Source: Acidobacteriota bacterium
Lineage (GTDB): Bacteria > Acidobacteriota > Terriglobia > Acidiferrales > UBA7541
NCBI GenBank assembly: GCA_003224195.1
Contig: QHYP01000066.1
Span: 1 to 9,713 of the forward strand
Reading direction: 5' to 3'
Length of the DNA stretch: 9,713 nucleotides
The translations under genes were made by a program, and so were the position numbers. Every line of letters begins with the position of its first letter. Positions within the stretch are counted from its first letter, which is position 1. Below, piece after piece: positions 1 through 5,897 of this stretch. Under the pieces are notes generated by a model, which worked only from the letters and a program-made list of their open reading frames with translations, was not told the DNA's origin and searched no databases.

Positions 1-58
1 GTTTCGAGCCGGTCGGAAAAGGCCATCCCCCAGCAAACAAACCGCTTATAAGTATTGA

Positions 59-86
59 TTGACAAACTGTACCGTTATGTTATAAT
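59..86 (+). promoter_or_regulatory. Consensus extended -10 sigma-70 promoter
   Basis: TTGACA at 59-64 and TATAAT at 81-86 match both consensus hexamers exactly, separated by 16 bp. A TG dinucleotide at 78-79, one base before the -10 box, makes it an extended -10 promoter. Transcription would start near 92-94 and run rightward, convergent with lepB. No credible reading frame follows, so the product may be a non-coding RNA, or the promoter may be left over from a lost gene. Confidence 0.7.
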
Positions 87-119
87 GGCTTTCAGTCGGT
101 ACCATTCCCCCGCCTGCCT

Positions 120-141
120 GCCCTGAGCGCAGTCGAAGGGC
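120..141. repeat. Dispersed palindromic repeat, copy 1
   Basis: GCCCT (120-124) pairs with AGGGC (137-141) around a core reading CCTGAGCGCAGTCGAAGG. This core resembles short dispersed palindromes known from intergenic regions of many soil bacterial genomes. A related copy lies at 442-469 and shares CCTGAGCG, CAG and CGAAGG in the same order. It lies about 30 bp after the predicted start of the transcript from the promoter at 59-86, so it could form a hairpin in that RNA. Confidence 0.55.
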
Positions 142-326
142 CCGCCGCAGTTCTGGCGAGCGCAGATTCCGGCCCTGTCGGAAGGGAGGGTGCCCTGCCA
201 ACCATGCCCGCCCGTCACGCGGTCCTTCCATCTCGTTCAGTATCTTCACGTCCAACTCATTTGCATTCTTCTAGTCAAAGCGCGTACGAAAGTCCTCAAA
301 TTCCCTTCTTTGTTTCCAAGCGGTTG

Positions 327-608
327 CGCACTCTTTCATTTTCCGTATCCTCTAAGTCCTTTGCTTGCCACTCTTACGAAAACAGCCGGGTGTGTACCAA
401 CAATTCCCAAACTGGAACCGAGCATCCGATCAGGATGCGAGTCCTGAGCGAGCGCAGCGAGCCGAAGGATCTCTCTCCTTCTTTCGCGTCTTGCGCAACA
501 CCGGCCACTCACCAATGTACTCAAGTTCTTTCTTTTCATACTCTTACGCACTCTTTTGTACGCCTCCAAATGCCAACGCCTTTGTTTTCAAGCATTCCCG
601 CACTCTTT
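327..608. repeat. Degenerate CGCACTCTTT repeat field
   Basis: The 10-mer CGCACTCTTT occurs three times, at 327-336, 547-556 and 599-608. Related ACTCTTACG units lie at about 370-378 and 540-548. The first and third 10-mers sit in a longer similarity: TTTGTTT, then CAAGC, a variable five bases, then CGCACTCTTT. On the minus strand this reads as AAAGAGTGCG units in purine-rich sequence. It looks like an eroded repeat, and no function is evident. Confidence 0.45.
442..469. repeat. Dispersed palindromic repeat, copy 2
   Basis: The element begins TCCTGAGCG and ends CGAAGGA, so TCCT and AGGA form the arms. It is related to the copy at 120-141 but has a longer centre. A perfect hairpin, GCATCC (422-427) and GGATGC (433-438) with a 5-base loop, lies immediately to the left and may belong to the same element. 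Confidence 0.5.
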
Positions 609-639
609 GGGGAAAACACCGGGGGTGGGGGGAGGGAGG
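609..639 (+). other. G-rich tract, possible G-quadruplex
   Basis: The + strand has G runs of 4 (609-612), 5 (621-625), 6 (627-632) and 3 (634-636). The last three are split by single bases, while the first loop is 8 bases. This could form a quadruplex in an RNA made from the promoter at 59-86, with a C-rich complement in any lepB read-through RNA. The first loop slightly exceeds the usual 7-base limit. Confidence 0.35.
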
Positions 640-695
640 TACTTTTCCACAGGCTTTCCTATGACCTGAAAGCTCTAACCTCTAACCTACACGAC

Positions 696-1487
696 CTAAT
701 GCACGGTATGCAGCATGCGGCTCCAGCGCGTTCGTGCCGGCAGGTGCACCAGAGTATCGAAAATGCTCGTCAGCCGGCCCCAAAAACCGGAATCCGAGTA
801 GTCGCTGCTCGTCGCGTCCACCGACCAGTAGATCAGGAACGGCCGGCCCATGATCGCGTCGCGGTCCACAAATCCCCAGTACCGGCTGTCCTGGCTCCGG
901 TCGCGATTGTCTCCCATGGCAAAATATTTTTCCGGGGGCACCACAATCTCGTCGCGCACGATGTATTGGCGCATCTGCCGGCTCCATTCCGGCACCACGT
1001 TCGCGGCCATGTATTGATTCCCCACCGCAGGGAAGTTGTAGTTGAACAGATCGTACGGCGCCGAGGCATCGTGCACCACGTACGGCTCATTCAGCGGCTT
1101 GCCGTTGATGTATACCCGCTGGTCCACAACCTTCAGATGGTCGCCCGGCAATCCGACGACGCGTTTCACGAAATGCTGGTGGTCCGCATACGGGTATTTG
1201 AAAACAATGATGTCGCCGCGCTCGGGCGACCGGTAGGGCAGCAATTTCTCATACCACGCGCCGTTCCCGCCGAAGACGAACTTGTTGACGAGAAGGTGGT
1301 CGCCGATGAGCAGCGTGCGCTCCATCGAGGCCGAAGGAATCTTGAACGCCTGGATGATGAAGCTCGTCCCAAACAGCGCCAGAAGTACGGTCACCAGGAG
1401 CGACTCGATATACTCCGCGACGGTCGTGTCTTCGCGCCGCCCCGCTTTTCTCTTTTCTGCCTGTGGTTCCACTTCTACTTCCGGCAT
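696..1487 (-). CDS. lepB: Signal peptidase I
   Basis: This 263-residue type I signal peptidase (family S26) cleaves signal peptides from exported proteins at the outer face of the cytoplasmic membrane. One membrane segment lies at about residues 29-48. The catalytic serine motif IPSASMERTL follows, with Ser54 equivalent to E. coli Ser90. The general-base lysine is Lys109 in FVKRVVGLPGD. Box E reads GDNRDRSQDSRYWG at 192-205, with Arg where the family usually has Asn in the second GDNRDN position. The start at 1487 is chosen because GAGG lies about 9 bases upstream and the following residues form a normal cytoplasmic tail. An in-frame upstream ATG would run back into rnc. The stop codon of rnc is only 5 bp away, so the two are almost certainly cotranscribed. 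The family call is firm. Confidence 0.96.
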   Translation of the reverse strand: MPEVEVEPQAEKRKAGRREDTTVAEYIESLLVTVLLALFGTSFIIQAFKIPSASMERTLLIGDHLLVNKFVFGGNGAWYEKLLPYRSPERGDIIVFKYPYADHQHFVKRVVGLPGDHLKVVDQRVYINGKPLNEPYVVHDASAPYDLFNYNFPAVGNQYMAANVVPEWSRQMRQYIVRDEIVVPPEKYFAMGDNRDRSQDSRYWGFVDRDAIMGRPFLIYWSVDATSSDYSDSGFWGRLTSIFDTLVHLPARTRWSRMLHTVH

Positions 1488-1492
1488 CGTGG

Positions 1493-2230
1493 CTATCCTC
1501 GTGTTTCGGAAGTCTCCAACCGCTCGAGCGCCCGGTCCGCCGCCTGCTGCTCTGCTTCTTTCTTCGTGCTGCCCTGCCCGGCTGCCAGGCACTCGCCGTC
1601 CACCCATACCTCCACCTGGAATTTCTTCCGGTGGTCCGGCCCGCTTTCTCCTGCCAGACGGTATTCGGCCGGCGGCCGGCCGCGTCCCTGCAAAAATTCT
1701 TGCAGCGCAGACTTATGATCCGATTCCGCCAGCCGCTCGCCGCGTTTTTCGAGCGCATCTTCGAGAAGCGTGCGCCGCAGGAAGCTGCGCGCCGCGTTCA
1801 GTCCGCCGTCGAGATAGATTGCCCCGATGACCGCCTCGTACGCATCCGCCAGCAGCGCCCCCTTCTCGCGCCCGCCGGTCTTCTCCTCTCCGCGGCCGAG
1901 CCGCAGGTGCCGGCCCAGCTCGAGGCGCCGCGCCGCCGCCTGCAGGGATTGCGCGTTCACCAGCCGCGCGCGGCTTCGCGAGAGCTGGCCTTCGCTCCAG
2001 CCCGGAAACGACTCGTAGAGGTTCTCGCTTGCCAGCAAAGCCAGCACGGCATCCCCGAGAAACTCCAGCCTTTCGTTATCCTCTGTTTCGCTTTCAACGG
2101 TCCCACTCCCCCCGCCGCCTCGCGCTTCCCCCAGCGCCGAGCGATGCGTCAGCGCCCGCTCGAGCAGTTCGGGGCGGACAAACCCGTAGCCCAGCCGCTC
2201 CTGAAGGTTTTCTTCATCCTTGAGAGGCAT
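1493..2230 (-). CDS. rnc: Ribonuclease III
   Basis: This 245-residue RNase III cleaves double-stranded RNA in rRNA maturation and mRNA turnover. The signature NERLEFLGD lies at 52-60, with metal-binding and catalytic candidates Glu53, Glu56 and Asp60. The second acidic pair, Asp129 and Glu132, is in LADAYEAVIGAIYLD. A C-terminal double-stranded RNA-binding domain spans about 171-240, with the STKKEAEQQAA helix. A Gly/Ser/Glu-rich stretch at about 34-50 lengthens the loop before the signature compared with E. coli. The ATG at 2230 has only a weak ribosome site. A GTG at 2248, six codons upstream, is an alternative start. The upstream TPR gene ends 23 bp before the ATG and lepB follows after 5 bp, so an operon is likely. 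Confidence 0.95.
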   Translation of the reverse strand: MPLKDEENLQERLGYGFVRPELLERALTHRSALGEARGGGGSGTVESETEDNERLEFLGDAVLALLASENLYESFPGWSEGQLSRSRARLVNAQSLQAAARRLELGRHLRLGRGEEKTGGREKGALLADAYEAVIGAIYLDGGLNAARSFLRRTLLEDALEKRGERLAESDHKSALQEFLQGRGRPPAEYRLAGESGPDHRKKFQVEVWVDGECLAAGQGSTKKEAEQQAADRALERLETSETRG

Positions 2231-2253
2231 GAAAAACCATGGACTCACGAATC

Positions 2254-3132
2254 TCACTTCGGAGCACTGAGCTGCGTGGCCCCAAGTTTCTTGGCTTCTT
2301 CCACTCCCTGTTTGCAGTTCGCTTGCATCGGCCCTAGGATCTCCGCGCACTTGGAGAAGGCCTTCACCGCATCGTCAAAGTGAGATGCTTTTTCATTCGC
2401 GTAACCGAGCAAGAACATATTGACGGGGTCCGGCTCAGGATCGACTTTCACCGATTGATCCAGCTCGGAAATCGCATCCGCTAGCTTCCCTCGTTTCACA
2501 TCCACTAGACCCAACGCGCTATGCGACATGGCAAGCACTTGACCCTTGGCGGTAGCAAAGCTTTCCTCCGTAGAGCCCTCGGGTTTGGCCATCGTCGTCA
2601 TCACGTCAACGGCTCGCCTCGCGTACTGTTCGGCCCGGTCGAGTATCTGCGCTCCTGTCGACGACTTCGGATCCGCCTCTCGCATCCGCGACATCACCTG
2701 GCTCATGATCGCAAGCACATTCACGTCATTCGGATTGATGGCGAGAGCCTTCTCCCCGGTTTCTGTCACCTTCTGCCCCTGCCCGGTCACCGAATAGCTC
2801 ACGACCATCGTCGAGTAAACATTCGACAGATAGCGGCTCTGCGGATATTTTGCCGCGAAGGCTTCGCCGAGCTGCAGCTTCTTCGCCGTGTCGGTCTGTG
2901 GAACATCTTGATAAGCCTTGAACGCGGCCTCTTCCTCAGGATTCAGGGCCGGCTTTGGCGCTTCCGCCAACCCATCCGGGGTCAAGCCCCCCGCCGGTTT
3001 CTGCTTATCCTTGTCGAGCGTTGGCTTTTGAGTTTGCGGCTGACCGGCCTGCGCGAACAGCCTGCCCTCACCCAAGCCAAGGACCAAAACGAGTATGCCG
3101 GCGCCGATCCACAGATTCCGCTTCAAGTTCAT
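2254..3132 (-). CDS. Secreted TPR-repeat protein
   Basis: This 292-residue exported protein carries tetratricopeptide-like helical repeats. A signal peptide is clear: basic MNLKRN, then a hydrophobic core, with probable cleavage after the FAQA motif near residue 29. A Gln/Lys/Pro-rich linker follows to about residue 70. The rest is helical, with a TPR-like unit at about 104-138 (TGEKALAINPNDVNVLA) and others toward the C-terminus (SALGLVDVKRGKLADAISEL, then FLLGYANEKASHFDDAVKAF). TPR proteins are protein-interaction scaffolds, and no enzymatic motif is visible. The start at 3132 is preferred over an in-frame ATG at 3150 because AGGAGA lies 6 bases upstream of it. It sits 23 bp upstream of rnc, probably in one transcript. 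The exact role is unknown. Confidence 0.85.
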   Translation of the reverse strand: MNLKRNLWIGAGILVLVLGLGEGRLFAQAGQPQTQKPTLDKDKQKPAGGLTPDGLAEAPKPALNPEEEAAFKAYQDVPQTDTAKKLQLGEAFAAKYPQSRYLSNVYSTMVVSYSVTGQGQKVTETGEKALAINPNDVNVLAIMSQVMSRMREADPKSSTGAQILDRAEQYARRAVDVMTTMAKPEGSTEESFATAKGQVLAMSHSALGLVDVKRGKLADAISELDQSVKVDPEPDPVNMFLLGYANEKASHFDDAVKAFSKCAEILGPMQANCKQGVEEAKKLGATQLSAPK

Positions 3133-3224
3133 GGGATGTCTCCTCTCCAATACTTCTTCGTCTGCTTCGGCTGAGCAGTCCGCGTTGATGAAAATTCTTT
3201 GCGCGCTCGTCCTCGGAAATCGGC

Positions 3225-4907
3225 TCAGGGATGCTCGGACGCTTTCCTTGAGCCGCCGGGCGCCTGCAAACCGCGCTGCGCAGCCAGGCGCGCGGGTTCC
3301 GGACCATTCGGGACGTCGAGCGCTGCCTGGAATTCTTGCTTCGCCCGGTCCCTTTGTCCATTCCCCTCGTAAATCCGGCCGAGATAAACATGCGACCAGG
3401 CCAGCACCATCGGATCGTTGGTTGCCGCGTGTTCGCCGTTCACCAGCCGTCCGAAAACCTCCTGTGCTTTCGCCGGATCGCCTTCGAGCATGGCCACCAA
3501 ACCCAGCCCGTACCGCGCGCGCGCCTGTTCGGGATATCTCGCCAGCACTTTTTGAAAAGCGGCTTCGGCGGCGCGCGGATTTTTCTCGGCAATCTGCTTC
3601 TCGCCTTCGTTTAGAGCCGTCAGCGCGTCCGGATCATTCGGGACCGTCCCAGGCAGGTTCCGGCGAATCCGCGTTATTTCCCTCTTGGAAGGATCGTTGG
3701 AATCGGGAGCGGGATCGGCGGCGGCAAAAGTCACTCGGTCGAGGCGCTTCATCTCCGCGGAGGTGTCGATCGGGCGAACGAGGTCCGGAAAATACAGGGT
3801 CATCGAAGGCTCGGATTTCTCGAAGCTGGCCAGCATGGCAAAGAGCGGCCGCTCCAGCACGTAACCATCGGCGTCGGCGAGTTGCAGGGCGGCGTCCCGT
3901 TCTCCCGGTGACGCCCTCTTCAATCTCAACTCCACGGCGCGCACCAAACACTCCGCGAAGAACGCCGAAAACTCATCGCGAAGCTCCACCGGCAGCCGCG
4001 GCGCGCGCGCGGCGTAATCCAGCAACGGACGCTTGGCCGCAACGACGTGCGAATAGCGCAATGGCAGGGGGTCAAGCAGAAAATGGAGATAAGCATGCCG
4101 CACCACGTCCAGGGGGACGTCCTGCGATCCGCTCAAAATGATTGCGTAACGGTCGCCGGAGTTGCGCACGTTCGTGATGCGACCAACCATCGGTTCGACG
4201 ACGATCGCAAACGTCCGCGGGTCCGCGGAGTTTTGAATCTCGCGCAAGTATCCGTTGGCCACGAACACGATCCGCGAAATCGCGTCGTGCAGCCGTGCGA
4301 TCTCCTTGTCATAGGCCGGCTGCACCTGCTTCCAGAGCTGGCCGATCTTCTGCTCCTTGTAGTAGTCCGCAAGAATGTCGCCGAAGCCTTCGAGCGCAAT
4401 GACGTCCGGCGGCAGTTCATCGCGCCTAACAATGGGCTTGAATTGCGGCGCCGGGCCGGACACCAGCCCGAACCAGACATACCGCGAGAGCGTATCGCCG
4501 GGATCGGCAAGCTCATGCTCCTTGTAAAACTGCCACAGTGCCTCCACGGCCGGCCCGCGCTGCTGGAGCAGTTGGTCGCGCAGCCTCGCCCGCAGCGGGT
4601 GCCACCCCGCCGTGCTCACGTCCTGCTCGAAGCCCGCGGCGTGAAGCGCGCACATCGTGGTGAACATCGCTTCACTGCCATCCACGGTGACGTTCGTCGG
4701 TGGCGCATGGCGCGGCGGCAGAATCGGCGCTTGCGCGCGGCCCGGAATGCACAGCAGAGTCGTGCTGAGAAGTGCGAGGAGGGGCGCTGCCAGAGAAGGA
4801 ATCGTGCGATGCGGTCCCGAATTCACGAAGAAAAGACTCTCAACTTTCCGCCCATCCGGCTTAGCGCGCCTCGCTGGAAAGACAATCCTGCACACGCTTC
4901 GCGCCAT
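3225..4907 (-). CDS. Secreted TPR protein with a Glu-less HAYLH protease-like region
   Basis: This is a 560-residue exported protein if it starts at the ATG at 4907. A GTG at 4826 gives 533 residues and a more normal signal peptide (hydrophobic about 36-55, cleavage near GRAQA at 56-60), so the start is uncertain. The middle region contains HAYLH at 271-275, followed about 40 residues later by FFAECLVRAVELR (316-328). This resembles the HExxH...E layout of gluzincin metalloproteases, but the catalytic Glu is Ala, so activity is doubtful. The C-terminal third (about 425-545) holds TPR units, such as ALNEGEKQIAEKNPRAAEAA and VYLGRIYEGNGQRDRAKQEF. It lies 92 bp before the next TPR gene and 86 bp after the membrane-protein gene. 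I do not recognise a named family, and function is unknown. Confidence 0.8.
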   Translation of the reverse strand: MARSVCRIVFPARRAKPDGRKVESLFFVNSGPHRTIPSLAAPLLALLSTTLLCIPGRAQAPILPPRHAPPTNVTVDGSEAMFTTMCALHAAGFEQDVSTAGWHPLRARLRDQLLQQRGPAVEALWQFYKEHELADPGDTLSRYVWFGLVSGPAPQFKPIVRRDELPPDVIALEGFGDILADYYKEQKIGQLWKQVQPAYDKEIARLHDAISRIVFVANGYLREIQNSADPRTFAIVVEPMVGRITNVRNSGDRYAIILSGSQDVPLDVVRHAYLHFLLDPLPLRYSHVVAAKRPLLDYAARAPRLPVELRDEFSAFFAECLVRAVELRLKRASPGERDAALQLADADGYVLERPLFAMLASFEKSEPSMTLYFPDLVRPIDTSAEMKRLDRVTFAAADPAPDSNDPSKREITRIRRNLPGTVPNDPDALTALNEGEKQIAEKNPRAAEAAFQKVLARYPEQARARYGLGLVAMLEGDPAKAQEVFGRLVNGEHAATNDPMVLAWSHVYLGRIYEGNGQRDRAKQEFQAALDVPNGPEPARLAAQRGLQAPGGSRKASEHP

Positions 4908-4993
4908 ATCCCGCCATTCTGTCAATTTACAGGGGCGTATCGGTCGAGTCAAGGAATCGAGGGCTTCCGAATCCGCTCGATTTCGCCCTCCGC

Positions 4994-5581
4994 TCAGCTT
5001 TCGTTTGTCCGCACGCGGGCAAGCAAGACGGCCAAAATGGCAAGCCCGCTCACGAGAAGGGGGAACCACACGGGAGACACCCACGGCACGGGAATCAGAA
5101 ACAGAACATCGAAGTCCTTCAGCGACGCGGGCCATCTCACCAGCGCCCACAGCGCGGCGTAATAGACGATGTCCCAAATGGCAAAGGTCCAAAGAAAAAT
5201 GGCCCAGCGCGCGCGCGCCTTGGAAGTGGCTAGCAGGGCAACACTGCCCAGCATGATGATCGTCGCTGCCTCGCGAAACACTTCAACCGTAAGAAGGCTC
5301 TGGGGAAACTGAGTGATTGTTTGAGACTGCTGGTAAGCCTGTCCCGACAAGCGCGCGACGTCAGCCAATGTGCCCTGATATCCGGGCAGCATGCCGACCG
5401 CGGCTCGCAGATAAACAACAACCGAGGCTTCGACAAAACCGAATGCGGCAGCAAACACGCCGCTAATCGCCAGTTGCTTGGCCGTGAGCGCGAGGCCGCC
5501 ACGCCGCCACATGACATACGCAAGGCACGGCACCAGCACGAGCAAATTCACCCACCAGGGCTGCGCCACGAGCCGAATCAT
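4994..5581 (-). CDS. Uncharacterised polytopic membrane protein
   Basis: This 195-residue protein is mostly hydrophobic, with about five or six membrane segments near 9-25, 36-62, 103-119, 126-148 and 157-189. Polar residues occur inside these segments in blocks that look conserved: FVEASVVVYLR (49-59), FREAATIIM (102-110), IWDIVYYAALW (135-145) and FLIPVPWVSPV (161-171). I recall similar blocks in uncharacterised bacterial membrane proteins but cannot name a family. Buried Glu, Asp and Arg suggest a transporter or membrane enzyme; that is inference. No clear Shine-Dalgarno precedes the ATG at 5581. It is the first gene of the minus-strand block, 86 bp before the large TPR gene, so the operon promoter should lie upstream of it. 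Confidence 0.8.
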   Translation of the reverse strand: MIRLVAQPWWVNLLVLVPCLAYVMWRRGGLALTAKQLAISGVFAAAFGFVEASVVVYLRAAVGMLPGYQGTLADVARLSGQAYQQSQTITQFPQSLLTVEVFREAATIIMLGSVALLATSKARARWAIFLWTFAIWDIVYYAALWALVRWPASLKDFDVLFLIPVPWVSPVWFPLLVSGLAILAVLLARVRTNES

Positions 5582-5747
5582 GCTGCGCTGATTTTACTTC
5601 GATTCCACAGCGAACGCTGCGTCGCGCGGGGCGATTCCGCGCACGCAAGCGCTCAGAGGCTGCTTGAGCAGGCTCGCCGCTGGAGCGAGGCCGGGCCGCG
5701 ATCCGCTTGCTTCATTCCTCAGAGAGTAGCCACAAGACCTTTGTTTT

Positions 5748-5766
5748 CCGCAGGCATTATCTGCGG
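5748..5766. promoter_or_regulatory. Perfect inverted repeat, operator or hairpin candidate
   Basis: CCGCAG (5748-5753) and CTGCGG (5761-5766) flank the 7-base spacer GCATTAT. It lies in the middle of the divergent region, where a shared regulator could bind, but an RNA hairpin or chance are equally possible. Confidence 0.3.
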
Positions 5767-5871
5767 CCTGTTCACGGAATGTTGAACGTGCAAGCGGCGC
5801 GAAGTTGGTTCAAGCTCCTGTTGGACAACACTTGCGCTGATTGGCTGCATCCGCATAGAGTGAAAATGTGC

Positions 5872-5887
5872 CCGGCAATTTTGCCGG
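5872..5887 (+). promoter_or_regulatory. Leader hairpin just before the lectin-LssY_C gene
   Basis: CCGGCA (5872-5877) and TGCCGG (5882-5887) can form a 6-bp stem with a 4-base loop. It occupies the place where the ribosome binding site of the ATG at 5898 should be, and no AGGAGG-like sequence is seen there. If the true start is the GTG at 5868, the palindrome is coding instead. Confidence 0.35.
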
Positions 5888-5897
5888 CCGACATCCT

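Larger units (their letters stand above)
1..695. other. Gene-free region downstream of lepB
   Basis: I find no convincing protein gene here. The short open frames on both strands lack family resemblance and ribosome binding sites, and they run through repeat sequence. The region has lower GC than the coding part, and its right half is pyrimidine-rich on the + strand. It holds a consensus promoter at 59-86, two CCTGAGCG...CGAAGG repeats, a GCATCC/GGATGC hairpin at 422-438, a degenerate CGCACTCTTT repeat field, a G-rich tract at 609-639 and two tandem CTCTAAC units at 673-686. It is either decayed sequence or a locus for a non-coding transcript. Confidence 0.6.
5582..5897. other. Divergent intergenic region with hairpins
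   Basis: This 316-bp stretch between the diverging genes at 5581 and 5898 should contain promoters for both, but no convincing -35/-10 pair was seen on either strand. Inverted repeats include CTGCT/AGCAG at 5660-5671, CCGCAG/CTGCGG at 5748-5766 with a 7-base loop, and CCGGCA/TGCCGG at 5872-5887 ten bases before the + strand start. No gene is supported here. Confidence 0.55.

Noticed and set aside
1..25. TTCGAGC followed by GGAAAAGGCCA, looking like the 3' end of a tRNA
   Set aside because: The two bases before the loop do not pair with the bases after it as a T-stem requires, and the rest of the gene would be outside the window.
140..215. GTCGGAAGGGAGGG, vaguely like the conserved SRP RNA loop
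   Set aside because: The invariant CAGGYCCGGAAGG core is not present and no matching stem was found.
46..255. 69-codon minus-strand frame in the first intergenic region
   Set aside because: It runs through the dispersed repeat at 120-141 and the consensus promoter. No ribosome site or family is recognisable.
673..687. Two tandem CTCTAAC units resembling a telomere-type repeat
   Set aside because: Only two copies exist just past the lepB stop; this is too short to mean anything.
204..1718. Long + strand open frame of 504 codons across the intergenic region, lepB and part of rnc
   Set aside because: It is antisense to lepB and rnc, which have clear catalytic motifs. The translation is Arg/His-rich with no family resemblance.
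3095..4141. 348-codon + strand open frame
   Set aside because: It is antisense to the large TPR gene, with low-complexity Arg/Pro/Ser content and no motifs.
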